A DNA stretch of 38,181 nt, taken from Actinomycetota bacterium. Its GTDB lineage: Bacteria > Actinomycetota > Actinomycetes > S36-B12. Made by a program: the position numbers and the translations under genes. Within the stretch, counting starts at the first letter, position 1; the number at the start of each line of letters is the position of its first letter. Below are positions 32,686-38,181 of this stretch, in pieces. The notes beneath the pieces are model-generated. The model was not told the origin of the DNA, did no database searches, and saw only the letters and a list, made by a program, of their open reading frames with translations. Where the stretch lies: NCBI GenBank assembly GCA_947472655.1, contig CANJCG010000002.1, forward strand, positions 1 to 38,181, written 5' to 3'.

Positions 32686-33366
32686 TTAGGTGGCGGAGTC
32701 CAACTCATAAGTGGGTTCGCGACGCTTGATGTATGCAATTACCGGATAAGTGATCGGCAGCAAAACCACCTCAAGAAGTGTTTTGTAGACATAGCCAACA
32801 ATCACATAGTTTGCGAACTCAGCGCCGGTGATGATGCCATAAAATGCAATGGTGCAAAAAACTAAGGTGTCGGCAAGTTCTCCGACGACTGTTGAACCAA
32901 TCAATCTTGCCCAAAGGTGCTTTTCTTTGGTTCGCTCTTTGATCTTGATCAGCACGTAGGAATTAAGCAATTGGCCTATGAGATAACCACACACCGAGGC
33001 CAGCACTATGCGTGGCACAAAGCCGAGAACGGCTTCAAAGGCAGCCTGGTTTTCGTACCCATCTGCACTTGGTGAAATTTGCACTACCCAGAAGGTGATC
33101 GCGGAGAGAATCGCCATGGCAAACCCCAAGATGATGGCTCTGCGAGCGGCTTTCCAGCCGTAGACCTCGCTGAGCACATCACCGATGATGTAGGCGAGAG
33201 GAAAAAGGAAGGCTCCACCGTCAACGATGGCAGGTCCAAATGAAATGAGTTTGGTTGCTGCGATATTTGAAATGATCAAGATTCCGACAAATACCCCCAC
33301 GATGAGCGGGTAATAACTTTTCGTCACCGACGCAAAGTGGACTCGGTCTTGTGTAGACACTGTCAC
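32686..33366 (-). CDS. yhhQ: Queuosine precursor transporter YhhQ (VUT family)
   Basis: A 226-residue inner-membrane protein with about six transmembrane helices. Family hallmarks are FPLAYIIGDVLSEVYGWKAARRA and GELADTLVFCTIAFYG. In E. coli YhhQ imports the queuosine precursors preQ0 and preQ1; in Chlamydia a YhhQ supplies queuine. With tgt alongside and no synthesis genes nearby, this points to salvage. GTG 33366 has AGAAAGG seven bases upstream. The gene starts 21 bases after the 3' end of a tRNA-Arg on the same strand, with no terminator between, so it is probably transcribed from the tRNA promoter and released by tRNA processing. Confidence 0.93.
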   Translation of the reverse strand: MTVSTQDRVHFASVTKSYYPLIVGVFVGILIISNIAATKLISFGPAIVDGGAFLFPLAYIIGDVLSEVYGWKAARRAIILGFAMAILSAITFWVVQISPSADGYENQAAFEAVLGFVPRIVLASVCGYLIGQLLNSYVLIKIKERTKEKHLWARLIGSTVVGELADTLVFCTIAFYGIITGAEFANYVIVGYVYKTLLEVVLLPITYPVIAYIKRREPTYELDSAT

Positions 33367-33387
33367 GATCCAGCCTTTCTTGATATT

Positions 33388-33463
33388 TGGTGCCCCCGGC
33401 AGGATTCGAACCTGCGACCTTCGGTACCGGAAACCGGCGCTCTATCCCCTGAGCTACGGAGGC
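33388..33463 (-). tRNA. tRNA-Arg(CCG)
   Basis: A 76-base cloverleaf on the minus strand. The 7-bp acceptor stem closes with one G-U pair, the D arm is GCTC/GAGC, the T arm is GCAGG/CCTGC with loop TTCGAAT, and CCA is encoded. The anticodon loop TTCCGGT gives anticodon CCG, reading the arginine codon CGG. The anticodon stem has one C-A mismatch at its outer pair (27-43). Confidence 0.97.
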
Positions 33464-33474
33464 AAACGTGTGTC

Positions 33475-33480
33475 AGGTTA
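33475..33480 (-). promoter_or_regulatory. -10 TAACCT of the tRNA-Arg / yhhQ unit
   Basis: TAACCT on the minus strand would start transcription about five bases before the tRNA 5' end. No other promoter fits between the tRNA and yhhQ. Confidence 0.45.
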
Positions 33481-33512
33481 GCAGCGAAGGCAGTTCCTGA
33501 GACCATAGGCAG

Positions 33513-34367
33513 GTGCGCACTCAACTTGTCGCTGTCGCAAAGCCAGCTAAATCTATTTTTGCTGCGTACGGCAGTCACCGAGGTTCGTTGGCAGCGGGAG
33601 GCATGGCGTATTTCGTTTTACTTGCCATAGCTCCTGCTGCAGTTGCTATTGGTGCCCTAACGGGGAAATTGATTGGTCCAGCGAACGCACGATCGGCAAT
33701 CGAAGCCATGCTTGAGCAAATCCCAGGCGATAGCCAAGAATTCAAATCTTCAATCGACTCGATTCTTAACGTTATGACGAGCGCTTCTACTGGGGTCGTG
33801 ACCCTGGCATCAATCTTGAGTTTTTTCGTCGCTATCTATGCCTCGTCGAAAGCGATGATGGCCTTACGGCTGGCCTTGGATGCAGCCTTTGACTTTGAAG
33901 GCGTACGGCATGGATTAGTGGTGCGGGTACGAGACGCGATTTTTACTCTTGTGGGGTTGCTTCTGGCTTCCACCATCGTATTGATCCTGACTCTGCTGCC
34001 TCAGATTTTGCAACTCTTTGGCGTGACGAATTTCCGCTTGAGTACGGGCCTTGGTTGGGCTGATTGGTTGATCTTCACAGCCATGGTGTGGGGGCTGGTA
34101 CTCGGGCTTTATCGGTGGGTGCCAAGTAACAAGTGTTCGATGACCTGGAAGTCACCTGTCGCCTTAGCTGTCACAATTTGGTTGCTTGGGGCAAGCGCAG
34201 GCGTAGGAATTTATGTCAGTGTTTCATCGACAATTGGTTCTGCAATTGCTGCCTTTGGCGCACCAATGATCGTTTTGCTCTGGCTCTACTTTTCATTCAT
34301 TGGATTGCTATTGGGCGCCGAGGTGCAGTCGTATGTCAATGCGATAGGGGAGAAAAAGAATGGCTAA
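33513..34367 (+). CDS. YihY/BrkB family integral membrane protein
   Basis: A 284-residue membrane protein of the UPF0761 (YihY/virulence factor BrkB) family, with about six transmembrane helices: GGMAYFVLLAIAPAAVAIGAL near the start, a long helix pair around 95-175, and a C-terminal GAPMIVLLWLYFSFIGLLLGAEV signature. The function of the family is unsettled; BrkB was linked to serum resistance in Bordetella, and RNase BN is a withdrawn name for E. coli YihY. The GTG at 33513 fits a weak GACCAT-N6-GTG leaderless pattern. Its last eight bases overlap the PPK2 start, so the two are co-translated. Confidence 0.9.
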   Translation: MRTQLVAVAKPAKSIFAAYGSHRGSLAAGGMAYFVLLAIAPAAVAIGALTGKLIGPANARSAIEAMLEQIPGDSQEFKSSIDSILNVMTSASTGVVTLASILSFFVAIYASSKAMMALRLALDAAFDFEGVRHGLVVRVRDAIFTLVGLLLASTIVLILTLLPQILQLFGVTNFRLSTGLGWADWLIFTAMVWGLVLGLYRWVPSNKCSMTWKSPVALAVTIWLLGASAGVGIYVSVSSTIGSAIAAFGAPMIVLLWLYFSFIGLLLGAEVQSYVNAIGEKKNG

Positions 34368-35274
34368 CAAAAATAAGAGCGAAGAACTTTTCTCAAAAGC
34401 CAGGTGGGAAAATAATGTTGAAAACTTCATGGTTACTCCAGGTTCAAAAGTTAATTTAGACAAGGATTTCAACCCATCAACAACTCCAAACGACTTTACG
34501 AAAGAAAGTAGCATCCCAGTGCTGCAGCAAGTCATTGACGAAATGACGGTGCTGCAAGACCGCTTTTATGCTGAAAGTTCGCGTGCGCTGCTCATCGTGT
34601 TCCAGGCGACAGATGCAGCTGGTAAAGATGGCACCATTAAGCACGTTATGAGCGGGTTAAATCCCGAAGGTGTGGAAGTGCATTCTTTCAAAGCTCCATC
34701 TCACCTTGAAATGGCACATGACTTTCTATGGCGTCATCAATTGGTGCTCCCAGAACTAGGTCAGATTGCGATCTTTAATCGTTCTCACTACGAAAATGTC
34801 CTTGTCACTAAAGTTCATCCCGAACTTATCTGGCCAACTGCTGATCGAAGTGTGCCTCGGGAAAAATTATGGAGGCGCAGATATGAGGCGATTAACAATT
34901 GGGAACGTCACTTAACCGATAGTGGCACTGTAATTGTCAAGATTTTCTTAAATCTCTCAAAGGATGTCCAGCGTGCGCGGTTTTTGAAGCGAATCGATGA
35001 ACCAGAAAAGAACTGGAAATTTTCGCCCGCTGATTTACACGAGCGGGAGCACTGGGATGAATACCGCAGTGCTTTCTCAGACATGCTGAGTCAGACCAGC
35101 ACAAGCCGAGCTCCTTGGTACGTCGTGCCAGCAGACCACAAATGGGCAACCCGATTGATTACCAGTGGCATCATCTTGCACGCGCTCCAAGAAATCGATC
35201 CGCATTACCCACATATGGATGAAAAGACTCGGGAAGAGCTTGTCGCGGCTCGAGCGCACCTTATTGGTGAGTAG
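34360..35274 (+). CDS. ppk2: Polyphosphate kinase 2 family protein
   Basis: A 304-residue PPK2-family kinase that uses polyphosphate to phosphorylate AMP, ADP or GDP. Walker A is ATDAAGKDGT (83-92) and the lid/Walker B region is FNRSHYENVL (about 138-147). The sequence is of the single-domain type. Whether it prefers AMP (class II/III) or ADP (class I/III) cannot be read reliably by eye. ATG 34360 overlaps the end of the YihY gene by eight bases and has GGGGAG about six bases upstream. A 228-bp gap follows before argS, holding only a hairpin at 35381-35411. No ppk1 or ppx gene is nearby. Confidence 0.92.
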   Translation: MANKNKSEELFSKARWENNVENFMVTPGSKVNLDKDFNPSTTPNDFTKESSIPVLQQVIDEMTVLQDRFYAESSRALLIVFQATDAAGKDGTIKHVMSGLNPEGVEVHSFKAPSHLEMAHDFLWRHQLVLPELGQIAIFNRSHYENVLVTKVHPELIWPTADRSVPREKLWRRRYEAINNWERHLTDSGTVIVKIFLNLSKDVQRARFLKRIDEPEKNWKFSPADLHEREHWDEYRSAFSDMLSQTSTSRAPWYVVPADHKWATRLITSGIILHALQEIDPHYPHMDEKTREELVAARAHLIGE

Positions 35275-35380
35275 GCAGGGCCGGGAAAGATATCCACAGT
35301 GTCGGATTTCTGGCTTGGCAACAGTCCAAGGCTCCTGCAGGATGACGAAAGACTCGAATCGGGGGATGAGGGTCGCTGTG

Positions 35381-35411
35381 AAGCCGGGCTCGATCAGAGA
35401 GAGTCCGGCTT
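35381..35411. other. Hairpin between ppk2 and argS
   Basis: AAGCCGG and CCGGCTT form a 7-bp stem, and CTC/GAG inside could extend it. Only three T follow, so it is a poor terminator. It may end the yihY-ppk2 transcript, but it lies too far upstream to be in the argS mRNA if that is leaderless. Apart from this, nothing recognisable is seen in 35275-35490. Confidence 0.3.
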
Positions 35412-35490
35412 TACTGAGAAAGTTCACGAATTACCCGAATTTTTCATGGGTAGCGGTTAGGGACCAGTCAGCGCCCAAGCATGATGTCGA

Positions 35491-35496
35491 TACGCT
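35491..35496 (+). promoter_or_regulatory. -10 TACGCT, leaderless argS start
   Basis: TACGCT ends six bases before GTG 35503. Confidence 0.55.
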
Positions 35497-35502
35497 CGCG
35501 CA

Positions 35503-37158
35503 GTGACTCCTGACTCCATGGCGGCTGCCATTCGCGAAGTTCTCGTTGCTATTGCAGCTGAGGGCGCCTTCGCCATTGCAGTTCCTGAGAGTGTTCACAT
35601 CGAACGGCCCAAGAATCGCGAGCATGGGGATTACGCCACAAATATCGCGCTGACGTTAGCGAAACCTGCGGGGGTCGCCCCACGCGACCTCGCGCAAGTG
35701 ATCGCATCGAGGCTCGATGCTGTGGCCGGGATTAGTTCCACCGAAATTGCGGGACCGGGGTTCATCAATATCCGCCTCGATAGTGCTACCCAAGGCGAGC
35801 TGGCCCGCAGCATCGTTACCCAGGGTGCAAGTTTTGGCCACAACACAGCACTGGCTGGCCAGACCATCAATGTTGAATTCATTTCGGCAAACCCGACGGG
35901 CCCCCTACACCTTGGTCACACGCGATGGGCTGCTGTCGGAAGCGCAATTGCCAATGTCTTGGCCGCGGCGGGCGCCAAAACTGCCTCAGAGTTTTACATC
36001 AACGATCGTGGCGTTCAGATGGATAAGTTTGGTGCTTCTGTGATGGCAGCAGCAAAGGGCCAGCGAGTGCCTGAAGACGGTTATCACGGTGGTTACATCA
36101 TCGATTTAGCGGCGCAAATCAATGCGGAAGAACCCGAGTTACTAGATCTGCCAGAAGCAGAACAACTTGTTGGTTTCCGCGAAGCAGCGTACAAACGCCA
36201 GTTGCATCAGCAGCAGCAAGTTCTCAGCCTCTTTCAGACTCATTTTGATGTGTGGTCTTCAGAACGAGCCCTTCATGATTCTGATGCTGTCGAGACAGGT
36301 TTTGCCAAACTACGCGCGCAAGGACATGTCTATGTCCAAGATGGTGCAACATGGTTGCGCACCTCTGATTTCGGTGATGATAAAGATCGAGTTCTCATCA
36401 AGGCAGACGGTGAGTACACCTATTTTGCTTCGGATACGGCATATTTCGTAAATAAGCGTGATAGAGGCTTCGATATTTGTATTTATCTCCTAGGAGCTGA
36501 TCACCACGGTTACGTCAATCGACTCAGAGCTGTTGCCCAGTGCAATGGTGATGACAAAACGGCAGCTGAAGTGTTGATTGGGCAGTTAGTGAAAATCACG
36601 AAGGGTGGCCAAGAGGTCAAACTTTCCAAGCGTGCTGGGAATATCGTCACGCTTGAAGATCTTGTTGAAGAAGTCGGAGTTGACGCTGCCCGATACTCAT
36701 TGATCCGATACCCCGTCGATTCACCACTCACTCTCGATTTAGAGGTCATTGCCCAGCGCACCAATGACAATCCTGTGTATTACGTTCAATATGCGCATGC
36801 CCGGTTGGCATCTGTATTGCGAAACGCGGCAGATCTAAACATCGATTGGCTTTCCGCTGAATTTGATCCAGGACTGCTCTCGCATGAGCGTGAAAATGAG
36901 CTTCTCGGCTCGCTTGGCGAGTTCCCTCGGATCGTTGCAAGTGCGGCCGAATTACGCGAGCCACATCGCATCGCTCGATATTTGGAGGTACTTGGCGGCC
37001 AGTACCACCGTTTTTACGATGCGTGCCGAGTTCTTCCGCGTGGGGATGAAGAGCTCACAAGTGAGCACATTGCTCGATTGTGGCTATGTGCGGCTGCCCG
37101 CCAGACGCTCGCAAATGGCCTGGCTCTTCTTGGAGTAAGCGCGCCTGAGCGCATGTAA
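35503..37158 (+). CDS. argS: Arginyl-tRNA synthetase
   Basis: Charges tRNA-Arg. The 551-residue class I synthetase has the N-terminal Add-1 domain (about 5-105, including NREHGDYATNIAL), the HIGH-type motif HLGH (136-139) in ANPTGPLHLGH, a KLSKRAGN segment in place of KMSK, and a DALR anticodon-binding domain (about 420-551) ending in ANGLALLGVSAPERM. Start GTG 35503 fits TACGCT-N6; ATG 35518 is the alternative. lysA follows 33 bases downstream, the common actinobacterial order argS-lysA-hom. The tRNA-Arg(CCG) gene about 2 kb upstream is one of its substrates. Confidence 0.95.
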   Translation: MTPDSMAAAIREVLVAIAAEGAFAIAVPESVHIERPKNREHGDYATNIALTLAKPAGVAPRDLAQVIASRLDAVAGISSTEIAGPGFINIRLDSATQGELARSIVTQGASFGHNTALAGQTINVEFISANPTGPLHLGHTRWAAVGSAIANVLAAAGAKTASEFYINDRGVQMDKFGASVMAAAKGQRVPEDGYHGGYIIDLAAQINAEEPELLDLPEAEQLVGFREAAYKRQLHQQQQVLSLFQTHFDVWSSERALHDSDAVETGFAKLRAQGHVYVQDGATWLRTSDFGDDKDRVLIKADGEYTYFASDTAYFVNKRDRGFDICIYLLGADHHGYVNRLRAVAQCNGDDKTAAEVLIGQLVKITKGGQEVKLSKRAGNIVTLEDLVEEVGVDAARYSLIRYPVDSPLTLDLEVIAQRTNDNPVYYVQYAHARLASVLRNAADLNIDWLSAEFDPGLLSHERENELLGSLGEFPRIVASAAELREPHRIARYLEVLGGQYHRFYDACRVLPRGDEELTSEHIARLWLCAAARQTLANGLALLGVSAPERM

Positions 37159-37179
37159 GCCAAAGGGGGGTGCATGCCC

Positions 37180-37185
37180 TAGCCT
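37180..37185 (+). promoter_or_regulatory. -10 TAGCCT, leaderless lysA start
   Basis: TAGCCT ends six bases before ATG 37192. lysA therefore probably has its own promoter despite closely following argS. Confidence 0.55.
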
Positions 37186-37191
37186 TTACGG

Positions 37192-38181
37192 ATGTCAAAC
37201 GTCTGGCCAAATTCTGCAACGCGTGGAGTTGATGGCGCGCTTTGTATTGCCGGCGTGGACGTTCGAGATGCTGTAGCCAACCACGGCACACCCCTATTCA
37301 TCTTTGATGAAGAAGATGTGCGCGCTCGGGCACGCGAATATCGCGAGGCGGCCGAGAGCGTGGGTGCTCGCAAGGTTTATTACGCGGCGAAAGCATTTTT
37401 GTCGACGGCTGTTGCTCGATGGGTGTGCGAAGAAGGTTTAGGGCTTGACGTTGCTTCCGGTGGAGAATTGGCTGTCGCTCTGCGGGCCGGGGTTCCTGGA
37501 GCTGATCTGCTTCTTCATGGCAACAACAAGTCAATGTCGGAAATTGAAACTGCGATTCAAGCGGGCGTTGCTCGCATTGTGGTGGATTCATTCGAAGAGA
37601 TCGTTCGCGTAGCGGATGCAGCTCTTCGGGCCGGAATCGTTCAACCGGTTCTTGTTCGTCTTACCATTGGCGTTGAAGCTCACACGCACGAATTCATAGC
37701 CACAGCTCATGAAGATCAAAAGTTTGGCTTCTCTGTGGCTTCTGGCGCCGCTGACGAAGCAATCCGACGCATCGTGAAGTTACCGTCATTGGAATTTAGG
37801 GGGTTGCATTCACATATTGGTTCTCAAATTTTCGATACCGATGGTTTCGAAGAAGCGGCAGTGCGAATTGTTTCTTTCATTAATCGACTACGTGCTGATC
37901 AAGAAGTCAACGTGGCAGAGCTCGACCTTGGTGGCGGTATGGGAATCGCCTATTTGCCAACAGATGAACCACTTGCGATAGCTGATCTGGCCTCTCATGT
38001 GGCTCAGGTAGTCGAGCGTGAATGTCAATTGCTGAGTTTGCCAGTCCCTGCCTTGGCTTTTGAGCCAGGGCGAGCGATAGTGGGGCGAGCTGGAATCACT
38101 ATTTACGAAGTCGGAACTGTGAAGCCAGTTGAGCTCGGTGAGGTAGTCCGCACCTATGTTTCTGTTGATGGTGGAATGAGC
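37192..38181 (+). CDS. lysA: Diaminopimelate decarboxylase, truncated by window end
   Basis: Decarboxylates meso-diaminopimelate to L-lysine, using pyridoxal phosphate. The frame runs open from ATG 37192 to the last base: 330 codons of an expected ~450, so only the C-terminal part is missing. The fold-type III barrel shows the PLP-binding Lys67 in YYAAKAFLS, the HSHIGSQI loop, the phosphate-binding GGGMGI and the FEPGRAIV segment. No frameshift or stop is seen. ATG 37192 follows TAGCCT by six bases and lies 33 bases after argS. Homoserine dehydrogenase would be expected next. Confidence 0.95.
   Translation, partial: MSNVWPNSATRGVDGALCIAGVDVRDAVANHGTPLFIFDEEDVRARAREYREAAESVGARKVYYAAKAFLSTAVARWVCEEGLGLDVASGGELAVALRAGVPGADLLLHGNNKSMSEIETAIQAGVARIVVDSFEEIVRVADAALRAGIVQPVLVRLTIGVEAHTHEFIATAHEDQKFGFSVASGAADEAIRRIVKLPSLEFRGLHSHIGSQIFDTDGFEEAAVRIVSFINRLRADQEVNVAELDLGGGMGIAYLPTDEPLAIADLASHVAQVVERECQLLSLPVPALAFEPGRAIVGRAGITIYEVGTVKPVELGEVVRTYVSVDGGMS

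Noticed and set aside
35381..35411. T-box or other riboswitch for argS
   Set aside because: There is no T-box consensus or terminator/antiterminator pair, and argS appears to have a leaderless start far downstream of the hairpin.
35077..35427. 116-codon minus-strand frame in and beyond ppk2
   Set aside because: Its larger part is antisense to ppk2; the part in the gap shows no ribosome binding site or recognised domain. A decayed gene in 35275-35427 cannot be excluded but is not supported.
1..38181. CRISPR arrays, insertion sequences, prophage or attachment sites
   Set aside because: No regularly spaced repeats, transposase or integrase motifs or terminal inverted repeats were seen; the one tRNA shows no partial 3' duplicate nearby.

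Overview
The window reads as a chromosomal segment from an actinobacterium with a compact genome. The markers are a WhiB-family Fe-S regulator, a SigR/SigH-RsrA thiol-stress pair, a PdtaS-type histidine kinase, a fused FbiC for coenzyme F420, a fused E1/E2 2-oxoglutarate enzyme of the Kgd type, and an RsbW-SigF-like stress pair. Base composition looks balanced rather than GC-rich. Genes are tightly packed, many start with GTG, and a recurring TANNNT hexamer lies 6-8 nt before the start codon, so leaderless mRNAs appear common. I see no phage genes, insertion sequences or CRISPR array. Genus cannot be assigned from the sequence alone; a streamlined, possibly aquatic lineage is an inference.

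Layout. 1-8 kb: serine acetyltransferase (cysE), an MFS exporter divergent from oxyR, an SDR dehydrogenase, then fbiC coupled to a cytochrome P450. 7.8-12.2 kb: hisN, a DUF2231 membrane protein, an aroA-rsgA operon and a divergent SRAP (HMCES/YedK) gene. 12.3-18.5 kb is regulatory: sigR-rsrA behind a SigR-type promoter, pdtaS, whiB, a diacylglycerol-kinase-like lipid kinase, a small membrane protein, rsbW-sigF, a strong bidirectional terminator, then nickel superoxide dismutase sodN divergent from its protease sodX. 18.6-23.4 kb: a quinone oxidoreductase-like MDR enzyme, a 59-residue DUF6104-type gene and kgd. 23.6-31.3 kb holds envelope and poorly characterised genes: L,D-transpeptidase, Abhydrolase_9 membrane hydrolase, lytic transglycosylase, DUF697 GTPase, PAC2 protein and a secreted TAP-like peptidase. 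31.4-38.2 kb: tgt, yhhQ, tRNA-Arg(CCG), YihY/BrkB membrane protein, PPK2 kinase, argS, and lysA cut by the window end.

Themes. Oxidative and thiol stress recurs (OxyR, SigR-RsrA, Ni-SOD, WhiB). F420 synthesis is joined to a P450. tgt and yhhQ suggest salvage of a queuosine precursor, and this Tgt has an altered base-recognition loop. No gene-free stretch exceeds 300 bases; the largest gaps are the whiB leader (14949-15204) and the region before argS (35275-35502).
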